A stretch of DNA of 64,000 nt, taken from positions 34,624 through 98,623 of the forward strand of contig CAYMUR010000009.1 in NCBI GenBank assembly GCA_964393615.1, written 5' to 3'. The first letter of the stretch is position 1; the number at the start of each line of letters is the position of its first letter. A model generated the notes under the pieces. It worked only from the letters and a program-made list of their open reading frames with translations. It had not been told where the DNA came from and did not search any database. Origin of the DNA: CAYMUR01 sp964393615 (GTDB lineage: Bacteria > Planctomycetota > Planctomycetia > Pirellulales > Pirellulaceae). The translations under genes were made by a program, and so were the position numbers. Shown in pieces: positions 46,724 to 56,652 of the stretch.

Positions 46724-47815
46724 ATGTCTGTTCATTCCGCCGTCGGTAAACCCGTACAAGATTTAGACACACCGGCTCTTCTGTTGGACCTTGACACGTG
46801 TCAAAGCAATTTGACAAAAATGGCATCTTTCTTCTCGGAACGCCCGGCAAAACTTCGGCCGCACTTCAAGAATCACAAGTGTACTCGCTTGGCCCGCCTG
46901 CAACTCGATACCGGATCTGCCGTTGGAATCACCTGTGCCAGGCTCGACGAAGCTGAGGTTTTGGTTCAAGCCGGATTCAATGACGTGTTGATTGCTAACC
47001 AGGTTGTCGGAGTAGGAAAAGTCCGACGTTTAGCTGGCCTTGCTGAAAATTCAAAGATCACGGTAGCCATCGACGATGTTTCTCAAGCAAAAGCAATCGC
47101 TGCTGCGGCCAAGGAGGCTGGTGTCACGATCGGCCTACTGCTGGAAGTGGACATCGGCATGCAACGCTGTGGTGTTTCACCTGGAAAACCAGCATTGGAA
47201 TTAGTCCAACAAGTGGTCGATTTACCCCATATTGAATTTCGAGGATTACAAGCGTACGAGGGACACCTTGTAGGGATCAGCAACCGTGAGGCACGCGAGG
47301 TCCAGGTTCAAGATGCTTTTGAACCTGCCTTGGAAACACGAGCGTTATTGGAGCGACACGGTATCGCTACACCAACGATCAGTGGTTGTTCAACGTCTAC
47401 CTACCAGTACAGCGGTATACTTCAGGGAGTCACCGAAGTACAGGCAGGCAGCTATGCGACCATGGATTGGTTCTATCATCAGTTAGCCCAGGAATTTGAT
47501 ATCGCACTATCAATTTTAGCCACTGTCATCAGTTGCCAGCCTGATCGAGCAGTCTTAGATACAGGAATCAAGTGTATTGGTGACGAATTTGGTTTACCGC
47601 AGATCAAGAACATGCCGGAAGTCGAGATACCGTTCTTTGGTTCTGAAGAACACTGCGTGGTTCAAAAAGCATCCCATTGGAAAATAGGGGATACGGTTGA
47701 AGTCCATCCCAGCCACTGCTGTTCTACCTGTAATCTTCACCCACAAATGTTCGTGCATCAGCAGGGAACCGTGGTCGATGTCTGGCCGATTGATGGCCGG
47801 AGTCACGTAGCGTAG
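46724..47815 (+). CDS. D-threonine aldolase / D-serine dehydratase-like PLP enzyme
   Basis: The product is 363 residues from the ATG at 46724. The alanine-racemase-type N-terminal barrel has DTPALLLDLD and the PLP lysine region LRPHFKNHK. The metal-binding motif near the C-terminus is HPSHCCSTCNLHP, equivalent to the HxC site of D-threonine aldolase and DSD1. These enzymes split D-threonine or dehydrate D-serine and D-3-hydroxyaspartate. The reaction cannot be chosen from sequence. The neighbouring dipeptidase and anion transporter suggest an amino-acid-linked pathway. Confidence 0.88.
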   Translation: MSVHSAVGKPVQDLDTPALLLDLDTCQSNLTKMASFFSERPAKLRPHFKNHKCTRLARLQLDTGSAVGITCARLDEAEVLVQAGFNDVLIANQVVGVGKVRRLAGLAENSKITVAIDDVSQAKAIAAAAKEAGVTIGLLLEVDIGMQRCGVSPGKPALELVQQVVDLPHIEFRGLQAYEGHLVGISNREAREVQVQDAFEPALETRALLERHGIATPTISGCSTSTYQYSGILQGVTEVQAGSYATMDWFYHQLAQEFDIALSILATVISCQPDRAVLDTGIKCIGDEFGLPQIKNMPEVEIPFFGSEEHCVVQKASHWKIGDTVEVHPSHCCSTCNLHPQMFVHQQGTVVDVWPIDGRSHVA

Positions 47816-48010
47816 CGTGGACTGGTAAGCCCGATTACGTGGTGCACCTTGTATCGAATACAACTATTCGCGTCTGCCGCCAATCAACAAGCATTTCGTC
47901 GTCAGCAGCCACTCGACGATGGTAATCAAAAGCGATACAGGGTGAACACAATTTTATCACGTCACCAGGCCATTTAAAAACATTACTACCTTTTGTCACA
48001 CGGAGACACC

Positions 48011-49438
48011 ATGTCGAGCAAAAACCAATGGGCTTTACTCGGGGGCCCAGTTTTTGCCATGGCCATCGGCATCTGGCTTGCCAGCGGAATCGAGCTTCCT
48101 TGGCCCGCTGTCTGGTGTGCAGTCATTACATCCCTTTGCGCATTCTGGTGGATTTTCGAACCAATCCCCATGCCAATCACGGCAGTCATTCCATTCGCTG
48201 CCTTTCCTCTCACTGGAATTTTGACGCACCAACAAGTTGCTGCAAAATATGGCCACACGCTGGTTTTGCTTATGCTCGCAGGCTCCATCGTCTCCAAAGG
48301 CCTTGAGAAAAGTGGAGCCCACCGGCGGGTTGCCCTGGGCATGGTGCGGATCGTGGGTGGACCAGGAGGTCGTCGGCTGGTGCTTGGCTTCCTGCTCGCA
48401 TCCGCAGTGCTCAGCATGTGGATGTCCAACACGGCTACTGTGCTGATGTTACTACCGGTTGTCCTCGCGGTTTTGGAAGGGACAAGCGACAACCACCGTC
48501 TTACCATTCCACTGCTGCTCGCAGTGGCATACGGTTCTTCGATCGGAGGCATCGGCACGCCTATTGGGACGCCACCTAACCTGATTTTTTTAGAAAACTA
48601 CCACCAAATTTTACAAAACCACCCTGAACTTGGTGGGAAAGAAATGACGTTCGCGGGCTGGATGTCGATTGGCGTACCGATGGCGGTTGTGTTGACACCT
48701 CTCGTCTGGCTATGGTTGATCCGTGGAATTCAAAGTGGACAAAAAGTCGCGATACCACAATTGGGGCCATGGCGTCCAGCCGAAATACGCGTCTTGGCCG
48801 TGTTTGCCATGTTGGCACTCGCGTGGCTGACACGGTCTCAACCTGCAGGGGGTTGGAGCCAACTTTTAGCCAGGGTGGTCCCAGGAGCAGAGCAAACCGT
48901 CGGTGACAGCACGGTCGCTCTGATAGCCGTCGTGTTCATGTTCCTTATCCCCAACGGCGAACGGTCTGGAGAACGTCTACTCGATTGGGAAACAGCCATC
49001 AAAGTTCCATGGGGTGTTTTTATCATGATCGGCGGCGGACTCACAATCGGCCAAGCATTCGAAACTTCCGGCCTACGAGAATATCTTGGAGATTCGTTAT
49101 CATTACTGGTTGGACTGCCACAAGTATTGACGATATTCACGCTCTGTCTAACAGCCACTTTTCTTACTGAAATCACAAGCAACACGGCCGTCTCTACCAT
49201 TGTTCTACCTGTTTTGGGAGCAGTAGCAATCAAAGCCAGTATCGATCCGTTGCTACTAATGGTCCCTGCAACATTAGGCCTGAATTGCTCGTTCATGCTA
49301 CCTGTTGCCACTGCTCCCAATGCAATCGTTTTTGGTACTGGCCGTGTCCCGGCAGCGCGAATGGCCAGAGAAGGCTTTGTCTTGAATCTACTAGGAGCCT
49401 GCGCGATTACGTTGATGACACTTTGGCTGTTAAAATAA
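48011..49438 (+). CDS. DASS/SLC13-family sodium:dicarboxylate or sulfate symporter
   Basis: The product is 475 residues from the ATG at 48011, which has GGAG five bases upstream. About eleven hydrophobic helices are present. The family signature SMWMSNTATVLMLLPV and the second SIGGIGTPIGTPPN, then ITSNTAVSTIVLPVLG, contain the two SNT-type substrate-binding loops of divalent anion/sodium symporters. Substrates are typically succinate, citrate or other dicarboxylates. It is on the plus strand after the D-threonine aldolase-like gene and before a Gfo/Idh gene. Confidence 0.9.
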   Translation: MSSKNQWALLGGPVFAMAIGIWLASGIELPWPAVWCAVITSLCAFWWIFEPIPMPITAVIPFAAFPLTGILTHQQVAAKYGHTLVLLMLAGSIVSKGLEKSGAHRRVALGMVRIVGGPGGRRLVLGFLLASAVLSMWMSNTATVLMLLPVVLAVLEGTSDNHRLTIPLLLAVAYGSSIGGIGTPIGTPPNLIFLENYHQILQNHPELGGKEMTFAGWMSIGVPMAVVLTPLVWLWLIRGIQSGQKVAIPQLGPWRPAEIRVLAVFAMLALAWLTRSQPAGGWSQLLARVVPGAEQTVGDSTVALIAVVFMFLIPNGERSGERLLDWETAIKVPWGVFIMIGGGLTIGQAFETSGLREYLGDSLSLLVGLPQVLTIFTLCLTATFLTEITSNTAVSTIVLPVLGAVAIKASIDPLLLMVPATLGLNCSFMLPVATAPNAIVFGTGRVPAARMAREGFVLNLLGACAITLMTLWLLK

Positions 49439-49601
49439 TTTGGTCGTCAAAAAGGCCGGCTTCGGAAAATCATAGATTCAGCAATAAAACGCTTCATAAC
49501 TCTTTTATTCACCGCAGGGCTATATTCCGTAAGCCGTAGGCTTTCCATAGAATTATTTTCACAGGTTTCTTTTTAACTTGCATCCCTACAGGACCAGAAC
49601 C

Positions 49602-50603
49602 ATGTCTAAAATTCGTTGGGGCATACTTAGCACGGCCAACATTGGTACGGAAAAAGTTATTCCCGCCATGCAACAATCCGATTTCTGCAGTATCAATGCG
49701 ATCGCTTCCCGAGATCTTGACCGTGCAAAGCAAACAGCAAAACGTTTGCAAATCCCTAAAGCGTACGGCTCTTACGAAGCATTGTTAGCCGACCCTGAAA
49801 TTGATGCGATTTACAATCCACTGCCAAACCACCTGCACGTTCCGACTTCAATTCAAGCGCTGGAAGCAGGCAAACATGTGCTCTGTGAAAAACCAATCGG
49901 ACTTTCATCCGCCGAAGGAGAACAATTAATAGCCGCGGGAAAACAACATCCAAACCTAAAACTCATGGAAGCATTCATGTATCGCCATCACCCCCAGTGG
50001 AAGCAGGCAAAGGAATGGATCGACACGGGGCGAATTGGCGAAGTACGCACAATCAACTCGTTTTTTTCCTACTACAACGCTGATGCCAACAATATTCGCA
50101 ACCAACCCGATATAGGAGGTGGTGGATTGATGGACATCGGTTGCTATAACATTTCCTTATCACGATTTATTTTTTCCGACGAACCGCGACGTGTTTGTGC
50201 AATGGTGGAATATGATCCCACTTTTCAGACCGACCGCCTGGCGTCTGCTATGATGGATTTTGGATCAGGCACGTCCATCTTCACATGCTCGACCCAGTTA
50301 ACACGGTATCAACGTGTCAATATCTTCGGCACGATTGGCCGCCTCGAGATTGAAATTCCGGTCAACTCTCCCGCTGACCGACCATGCAAGATATGGTGCC
50401 AGATCGAAGACGAAATTGAACAAGTCGACCTGGACATTTGTGATCAATATACGATTCAAGGTGACCTGTTTTCACAAGCAATCTTAGACGACACACCAGT
50501 TCCTACCCCTATCGAAGACGCTGTCGCCAATATGCGTACCATTGAGGCAATCTTTCGCAGCAATCAAACAGGAAAATGGGAAGACTTGCCCGTCAACACT
50601 TAA
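49602..50603 (+). CDS. Gfo/Idh/MocA family oxidoreductase (cytoplasmic)
   Basis: The product is 333 residues from the ATG at 49602. The Rossmann motif is GILSTANIGTEKV. The family signature is NPLPNHLHVPTSIQALEAGKH then EKPIGLSS. MYRHHPQWKQA (substrate Lys-Gln region) and the conserved GGGLMDIGCYNISLSRF are present. The protein closely follows the glucose-fructose oxidoreductase / xylose dehydrogenase subgroup. It has no signal peptide, unlike the gene at 33884-35332, so it acts on an internal sugar. NAD(P)-dependent sugar dehydrogenation is expected; the substrate is unknown. Confidence 0.9.
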   Translation: MSKIRWGILSTANIGTEKVIPAMQQSDFCSINAIASRDLDRAKQTAKRLQIPKAYGSYEALLADPEIDAIYNPLPNHLHVPTSIQALEAGKHVLCEKPIGLSSAEGEQLIAAGKQHPNLKLMEAFMYRHHPQWKQAKEWIDTGRIGEVRTINSFFSYYNADANNIRNQPDIGGGGLMDIGCYNISLSRFIFSDEPRRVCAMVEYDPTFQTDRLASAMMDFGSGTSIFTCSTQLTRYQRVNIFGTIGRLEIEIPVNSPADRPCKIWCQIEDEIEQVDLDICDQYTIQGDLFSQAILDDTPVPTPIEDAVANMRTIEAIFRSNQTGKWEDLPVNT

Positions 50604-50780
50604 CCGTATTTTTTTCTCCGTCCGTTTCGACGACATGCCGACTCGTTCTTACAGAACAGCAACTCATCCCCCCTGGCACCTGGCCCCCATATCAAACGGC
50701 CGTTCGACCAGTTTCTATTTTCTGCCCAACCATTTTCCCGGTACGGATCAAATGGGATGGTCAAGCCATGCCACGATATT

Positions 50781-52247
50781 TTAGTTCACCGTGAATTCCT
50801 GTATCCTATTAGGATTTTCTTTTAAAAACCATTGCGCAAGCCAGCCAGATTTTTGTTCCGAAATAAAAGTACTCGTACAATCACCACCGGCTTGGAGCAG
50901 AACTTCAGCGGCAAGGTAGCCGCTGCGCACTGCCCCCTCCATTGTCGCCGGCCAACCCGTATTGGTCCAATCTCCAGCCAATGCAAGATTGTCAAGTGCC
51001 GTTTGCTGATCTGGCCGACAACTGGCAAGGTTCGGCGGCACGACAAACACCGCGTCCCGTTGTGTTACTAGACGAGCATGAATCAGATCGGCATGGCGAG
51101 CCTGCGGTAGAATACTGCGCAGGTCTTCCTGGACTTGCTCAATGACATCATCACGGCAGTATTCATTCAAATTCTGTGATGCACTGATCACGACCTGGTA
51201 GTAGTGACCTGCTGGATTTTGTGGTCCGAGATCTTTCCGTGAGCCACGGCTAAAGAGCCATTGACTGAGCCGCCCCACAATCACGGCATGCCGTAGCTCT
51301 GTAATGGGCCGATCAAACCATAAATGCACCCCCGTGATCGACGACGATTCGATCTGGTCGATTCCTGTTAACTGTGCCCCAAGCTGGCCCGATTCTGCCG
51401 GGATGACTTCCTTCACCCGCTTCCATGGCAATGCTAAAACATATCCGTCAAAACGATGTTGGCTTCCGTCACTCAGCTCGATTGCTTGTACGGAAGAGCC
51501 GTTAATAATTATTTCTTTCACGGGTGTGGCCAGATGACAGGTTGCCGCACGATCCTCCAGCCAACGCACTAAATAGTCCTGGTACATGCTGCCTAACGGG
51601 ACCGCTGGCACCTGGAGTTCGTAACCTGCCGAGTTCGCCATGAATCCTTCCACAAACACTTTGCGCGCGTCCACAAAAGATATCCGATCCAGTCGTTCAG
51701 CCAGTGCACTCACTAGGATGACGGACCAAAATTCTTCGCTTGCCTGCTGGGTCGCTCCTTGCTGTCGGAGCCATTTTTCCATACTGCAATCTCGAGAAAT
51801 GTCAGTCGGGCGTATTCTTGCCATCCGCCACAACGTTTGGGCAATGGTGAACCGTTCCAACAATGGCAAATGTTTAAGTCGACACAAGCCAGGCAAAAGG
51901 TGTAGTGGCGCCGGTAAAAAACGAACGCCACGAACGGTCGATTGTCGGCCGTCAGATCCAATGAACGTCAACGCACGATCCCGATAGAAAAATTTAGCCA
52001 TGCCTGTACGTCGGCAGAAGTCTTGAAAATTAACACAGCATCCAAGACTGACATGTTGGCAGTGATCGGTAATCTCCGCCGTAGTAGAATCGACAAATGA
52101 ACCTGCACGGCCTCCTAATTGACGGCGCGCTTCGAACAATGACACCCGCCAACCACGTTCACAGAATGCCACTGCTGCAGCTAAACCAGCTAACCCGCCG
52201 CCAAGCACCGCTACATGACGAGAAGAACCGTGCTGCTGAACATTCAT
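50781..52247 (-). CDS. hpnE: Squalene-associated FAD-dependent desaturase HpnE
   Basis: The product is 488 residues from the ATG at 52247, chosen because it overlaps the hpnD stop as ATGA; an ATG six codons upstream is possible. The N-terminus has the dinucleotide-binding motif VAVLGGGLAGLAAAVAFCERG and the ARRQLGGRAGS segment of amine oxidase-type flavoproteins. The C-terminus has LALAGDWTNTGWPATMEGAVRSG. HpnE reduces hydroxysqualene to squalene in the HpnC-HpnD-HpnE route. It is the last gene of the operon. Confidence 0.92.
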   Translation of the reverse strand: MNVQQHGSSRHVAVLGGGLAGLAAAVAFCERGWRVSLFEARRQLGGRAGSFVDSTTAEITDHCQHVSLGCCVNFQDFCRRTGMAKFFYRDRALTFIGSDGRQSTVRGVRFLPAPLHLLPGLCRLKHLPLLERFTIAQTLWRMARIRPTDISRDCSMEKWLRQQGATQQASEEFWSVILVSALAERLDRISFVDARKVFVEGFMANSAGYELQVPAVPLGSMYQDYLVRWLEDRAATCHLATPVKEIIINGSSVQAIELSDGSQHRFDGYVLALPWKRVKEVIPAESGQLGAQLTGIDQIESSSITGVHLWFDRPITELRHAVIVGRLSQWLFSRGSRKDLGPQNPAGHYYQVVISASQNLNEYCRDDVIEQVQEDLRSILPQARHADLIHARLVTQRDAVFVVPPNLASCRPDQQTALDNLALAGDWTNTGWPATMEGAVRSGYLAAEVLLQAGGDCTSTFISEQKSGWLAQWFLKENPNRIQEFTVN

Positions 52248-53095
52248 CGGCTCGGAAATTCCCAAAAAGATGAAAGCATGATTCGCGTTTGGTGCCAGCG
52301 GGACAAACGCATACTGCGCTCAAATACATCCCCACGATGTCGCTTAATCATTTCTAAAATCGCCCGATAAGTTCGCATCATCGCGCGCAATACTCGTCTT
52401 CCGTCGGGGTGCACAGCATGTATTAAGGAATCCGAACGCTCATAAAATTTTTCCGCACGCTCAATTTGGTAGTCCATCAACTGAAAAAAAGCAGGATTGG
52501 TTCGACACTGTTGCAGATCTTCCCATGAATAGCCAAATCGTTCCAGATCTTCTAAAGGCAGATAAACACGACCACGCCTCGTGTCTTCCTTGAGGTCTCG
52601 AAGAATATTGGTTAACTGAAACGCAATCCCGCAGTTTCTTGCAGATTTTAAAGCATGTTCGTCATTGAATCCCCAGATATGAATGCATGCCAATCCCACC
52701 ACCGAAGCGACACGGTAACAATACTGTTCAAGTTCAGTAAATGTTTTTATCGCCTGAACATTGAGATCTGTTTCGACACCATCCAAGAGATCATCCAGGT
52801 AACGACGGGGAATCCGGTACCGTTGAAGCGTATCTACCAACGCAGGAAAAATCGCATGCCGGGCGTTTCCCAACAACGCCTGTTCGAAACCAAAACGCCA
52901 TTCGGCAAGTGCAACCCGGCGATCATCTACTGATTGATCGGCATCGGCCAGATCATCGCTATGTCGCAAGAACGCATACAAAGCATACATGGAGCGCCGT
53001 TTGTCACGAGGCAAAAGTCGCATGGGACAAGAAAAACTCGACCGAGACCGCTGTACGACATGGCAACAATGCGCATAACTTTCCTGCAACGTCAT
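52244..53095 (-). CDS. hpnD: Presqualene diphosphate synthase HpnD
   Basis: The product is 283 residues from the ATG at 53095, which overlaps the hpnC stop as ATGA. The frame opens 51 bp earlier but the family starts at MTLQESYAHC. The two Asp-rich motifs of squalene/phytoene synthases are RHSDDLAD and RDLKEDTRRGRVYLP. The enzyme condenses two farnesyl diphosphates to presqualene diphosphate. Overlapping order hpnC-hpnD-hpnE is the standard one for this squalene pathway, which in planctomycetes feeds hopanoids or sterols. Confidence 0.93.
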   Translation of the reverse strand: MTLQESYAHCCHVVQRSRSSFSCPMRLLPRDKRRSMYALYAFLRHSDDLADADQSVDDRRVALAEWRFGFEQALLGNARHAIFPALVDTLQRYRIPRRYLDDLLDGVETDLNVQAIKTFTELEQYCYRVASVVGLACIHIWGFNDEHALKSARNCGIAFQLTNILRDLKEDTRRGRVYLPLEDLERFGYSWEDLQQCRTNPAFFQLMDYQIERAEKFYERSDSLIHAVHPDGRRVLRAMMRTYRAILEMIKRHRGDVFERSMRLSRWHQTRIMLSSFWEFPSR

Positions 53096-54009
53096 CTCAC
53101 CCGGGTTCTCCACCAGGCGCCGATTAACCCTTGTATCTTTTTCCATGTTCTAACAGTCGGCCGTTTGTCCCAAACATTGTAATCGGCGTGGCGAATAGCT
53201 TCCAAAATGTACAATCCACCACGCACAAACAAATCGATGTCGATACGCAATCGACCCGGCATGCGTTCTACAAGTGGCCGTCCTGCGTGTAAGTACGCTT
53301 CTGCCTGATCTACCTCCGACTGAATTAGATCACGAAAAGACGCATTGTACACCTGTGCGGCAAAGTCCGCTTCAGAGTAACCAAATTTTCGACAGCTTTC
53401 GAGTGGCAAGTAGATTCGGCCTCGAGAATAGTCATTGCTGACATCCTGACAAAAATTCGCCCATTGCAATCCCGTACATACCGAATCGGACAATGCCGCG
53501 TTTTCCGAGTCGTAACAACGTGCTAGGTGAAGTACAATTCGTCCTACTGGATTGGCAGAACACTGACAATAACTTAACAACTCCTCGCGTGTATCGTAAC
53601 GGGTTTGCTGCTGATCACGACGAAATGCCTGCAACAGACGGCAAAAATCTTCGATTGGCAAGTCAAATGCTCTCACCGTAGGTCGGAGTGCAACAAAGAC
53701 AGGATGCGTCACACGCCCTATATAGCAAAATTTCAACTGTTCTTCCCACCAGTCAAGTAATGACAAACTCTCTGCGGGGCCTGCCGTTTCGTCCGCCAGA
53801 TCGTCTGCCCAGCGACAATAAGCGTAAACATTGTAAAAATGCTGCCGGAGTTCTCTCGGCAACAGATAACTAGCAACGGTAAAGTTTTCGTAATGCGATC
53901 TTGCGAGCTGTCTACAATAGAAATTTGCCTCATCCAGCGATACCGGTGGACAACTCACAGCGTCCGGACCGAAATGGTCCAGATCAATACAAAATTCCTG
54001 AGAACTCAT
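53092..54009 (-). CDS. hpnC: Hydroxysqualene synthase HpnC
   Basis: This 305-residue protein of the squalene/phytoene synthase fold has Asp-rich motifs RWADDLADE and CQDVSNDYSRGRIYLP. The HpnC subfamily hydrolyses presqualene diphosphate to hydroxysqualene, the step between HpnD and HpnE. It is the first gene of the operon, divergent from ispH across 90 bp. The 3' end shares four bases with hpnD. Confidence 0.92.
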   Translation of the reverse strand: MSSQEFCIDLDHFGPDAVSCPPVSLDEANFYCRQLARSHYENFTVASYLLPRELRQHFYNVYAYCRWADDLADETAGPAESLSLLDWWEEQLKFCYIGRVTHPVFVALRPTVRAFDLPIEDFCRLLQAFRRDQQQTRYDTREELLSYCQCSANPVGRIVLHLARCYDSENAALSDSVCTGLQWANFCQDVSNDYSRGRIYLPLESCRKFGYSEADFAAQVYNASFRDLIQSEVDQAEAYLHAGRPLVERMPGRLRIDIDLFVRGGLYILEAIRHADYNVWDKRPTVRTWKKIQGLIGAWWRTRVR

Positions 54010-54100
54010 CGGTTGTCAATCCGTTAAAACCATCGTTATAGTGTAGAGAAGAGCGACACGTAATCATTCGCTCCACTCGCCACCCGTTAAGGATTTTTTC

Positions 54101-55036
54101 ATGAAAGTCATTTTGGCCAGTCCACGAGGATTTTGTGCTGGTGTGAACATGGCAATCGAAAGCCTCGAATTAGCCATCGCTGCATTTGGGACTCCCGTCT
54201 ACGTGTACCATGAAATTGTACACAATCGTCATGTCGTCGAAACCTTTCGTCACCAAGGAGCTGTTTTTGTCGATAACCTGGATAAAATCCCCCCGGGATC
54301 GTATCTACTCTTTTCGGCCCACGGTGTTTCTCCCGAAATTCGCCGTCTCGCACGCGAACGCAACTTGCACGCTATCGATGCCACGTGTCCGTTAGTCACC
54401 AAGGTGCACCTGGAAGCAGTACGTTTTGCCCAAGCAGGGTACACGATTATTCTGATAGGCCACGAAGGCCATGATGAAGTAATCGGCACCATGGGTGAAG
54501 CACCAGAAGCTATTGTGCTGGTGGAATCTGAGGCTGACGTCGACCATTTGGAATTTTCAGAGGAAACACAACTTGCCTATTTAACTCAGACAACATTATC
54601 AGTGGATGATGCGAATCGAATCATTCAGCGTCTTGAACAACGGTTTCCTCAAATTGTTAGTCCTCCCAAAGAAGACATCTGCTATGCGACACAGAATCGA
54701 CAGGAAGCTGTGCGAATCTTGTCACACGAAAGCGACTTGGTACTGGTACTGGGAAGCCAGAATAGTTCCAACAGCCAGCGACTCAAAGAACTCGCCACCG
54801 AGGACGGCATAGCGGCTTATTTGATTGACGGGGCAGATGACATTAACCCGGTATGGCTTGAAGGTGTGGAAACAGTCCTTGTAACAGCCGGCGCAAGCGC
54901 TCCTGAGTCAGTCGTCGACGAGTGCCTAGAATATCTATGCAAACACTACCATGCCGATGTGGAAACTCGCTCGATTCGGGATGAACAAGTCCATTTCGCA
55001 CTACCCCGCGAATTGCGGCATGTAAAAAATTCCTGA
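54101..55036 (+). CDS. ispH: 4-hydroxy-3-methylbut-2-enyl diphosphate reductase IspH
   Basis: This 311-residue protein has the three cluster cysteines in GFCAGVNMAIE (residue 13), IDATCPLVTKVH and EDICYATQNRQEAV, and the conserved HGVSPEIR and QNSSNSQRL segments. It performs the last step of the MEP isoprenoid pathway, making isopentenyl and dimethylallyl diphosphate with a [4Fe-4S] cluster. AAGGA precedes the ATG. It is divergent from the hpnCDE operon, so isoprenoid supply and squalene synthesis share one intergenic region. Confidence 0.95.
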   Translation: MKVILASPRGFCAGVNMAIESLELAIAAFGTPVYVYHEIVHNRHVVETFRHQGAVFVDNLDKIPPGSYLLFSAHGVSPEIRRLARERNLHAIDATCPLVTKVHLEAVRFAQAGYTIILIGHEGHDEVIGTMGEAPEAIVLVESEADVDHLEFSEETQLAYLTQTTLSVDDANRIIQRLEQRFPQIVSPPKEDICYATQNRQEAVRILSHESDLVLVLGSQNSSNSQRLKELATEDGIAAYLIDGADDINPVWLEGVETVLVTAGASAPESVVDECLEYLCKHYHADVETRSIRDEQVHFALPRELRHVKNS

Positions 55037-55189
55037 AGACCTCTGGAAACGCCTGCTGCGACTCGTCGCAATAGAACATCAGGCCATTTTTACAACGATC
55101 CATTGCTACAGGAACGCGCTCTGGTTAACCGTGAGGAAACCTGCTGTTGGCGTGAACGTTCCAATTCCATCTACCAATCAACCAGCGAC

Positions 55190-56641
55190 TCATGCAAGTA
55201 AACCATTCACCACCTTGCCATGCACGTCGGTTAAACGATACCAGCGTCCCTGGTGCTTGTAAGTCAAGCGTTCGTGGTCCATTCCCAACAAGTGTAAAAT
55301 CGTAGCTTGCAAATCATGAATATGGACAGGATCCTGAACAATGTTGTAGCAATAGGGATCGGTTTTGCCGTAAGTCAGACCGCCCTTGATACCACCACCC
55401 GCCATCCAAATCGTAAAGCAACGCGGATGGTGGTCTCGGCCAAAATTGGTTGGCGCAACCTTGCCTTGACAATAGTTCGTACGGCCAAACTCGCCACCCC
55501 AAATGACAAGGGTTTCATCGAGAAGCCCATGACGCTTCAGGTCCCTAATTAAAGCAGCTGCCGGCCGATCTGTCTCACGGCATTGTTTTGACAAGCCATT
55601 TTGCAAACTGCCATGCTGGTCCCAGCCGGGATGATACAGTTGCACAAACCGTACTCCCCGCTCGACAAGCCGACGAGCCAACAGGCAATGGGATGCAAAA
55701 CTACCCGGATTGGAAACGTCGTCACCGTATTCACGAAGAACATATTCTGGTTCGCTAGCCAAGTCGAGCACATCCGGTATCGACTGTTGCATACGAAAAG
55801 CAAGTTCATACTGAAAAATTCGGTTCTCCACTTCCGGATCGGCATGCCGTGCGAGTTGTATTTCATGCAAACGTGTTAGCGCGTCCAACATCTCGCGTCG
55901 ACTGGCCAAATCAATTCCAGCAGGATTGGAGAGGTAAAGCACTGGACTTGACCCCGCACGAAAACGAACACCTTGATATTTGGACGGCAAAAACGCGCTA
56001 CCCCAAGCCCGTGATGTCAGAGGCTGTCCCCCTTTACCCTTCGTCACTAAAACTACAAAGGTCGGTAGATTTTCATTTGCGGAACCAAGCCCATAATGCA
56101 CCCATGCACCCATGCTAGGACGTCCGGGAAATTGAGATCCTGTCTGTACATAGGTCAATGCTGGACCGTGGTTGATCGCTTCGGTAAACATCGATTTGAC
56201 AATGCAAATTTCATCTGAAATTCCAGCCGTTTCAGGGAGCAACTCGCTAAACCAAGCCCCACTTTCTCCATGCTGCTGAAATTGAAACGGTGAGCCGCCC
56301 AAGGGAAAACTCGATTGACTGCCTGTCATGGTTGTCAACCGCTGTCCCCGACGAATTTCTTCGGGTAACTCTTCTCCATGTCGCTCATTCAAAAGAGGAC
56401 TATAATCGTAAAGATCCATCTGGGATGGACCACCACTTTGAAACAGAAAAATGACTCGCTTGGCCCGTGGAGCAAAATGAGAACGCTGTTCACCAAGTAA
56501 CGCCGCGTTTGCCTGATCCCGACCTTGGAGATGGGCAAAGGCTACGCTACCCAGGCCCATTCCAAAATTTTGGAGGAAATGGCGACGGCTCATACCCAGT
56601 GGCGGTTCAAAACCAGTACACGTTCCAGTTTTCATGACCAT
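55190..56641 (-). CDS. DUF1501 protein with Tat signal
   Basis: The product is 483 residues from the ATG at 56641 (GGAG five bases upstream); the frame is open to 56671. MSRRHFLQNFGMGLGSVAF is a Tat signal. The DUF1501 domain belongs to the alkaline phosphatase/sulfatase-like superfamily, with RVIFLFQSGGPSQMDLYDY, WDQHGSLQNGL and VIWGGEFGRTNYC typical. DUF1501 proteins are encoded next to DUF1549/DUF1553 genes in Planctomycetes. Their function is unknown; a hydrolase or periplasmic complex subunit is suggested. It begins 11 bp after the stop of the large partner gene. Confidence 0.93.
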   Translation of the reverse strand: MVMKTGTCTGFEPPLGMSRRHFLQNFGMGLGSVAFAHLQGRDQANAALLGEQRSHFAPRAKRVIFLFQSGGPSQMDLYDYSPLLNERHGEELPEEIRRGQRLTTMTGSQSSFPLGGSPFQFQQHGESGAWFSELLPETAGISDEICIVKSMFTEAINHGPALTYVQTGSQFPGRPSMGAWVHYGLGSANENLPTFVVLVTKGKGGQPLTSRAWGSAFLPSKYQGVRFRAGSSPVLYLSNPAGIDLASRREMLDALTRLHEIQLARHADPEVENRIFQYELAFRMQQSIPDVLDLASEPEYVLREYGDDVSNPGSFASHCLLARRLVERGVRFVQLYHPGWDQHGSLQNGLSKQCRETDRPAAALIRDLKRHGLLDETLVIWGGEFGRTNYCQGKVAPTNFGRDHHPRCFTIWMAGGGIKGGLTYGKTDPYCYNIVQDPVHIHDLQATILHLLGMDHERLTYKHQGRWYRLTDVHGKVVNGLLA

Positions 56642-56652
56642 CACGTCTCCAT

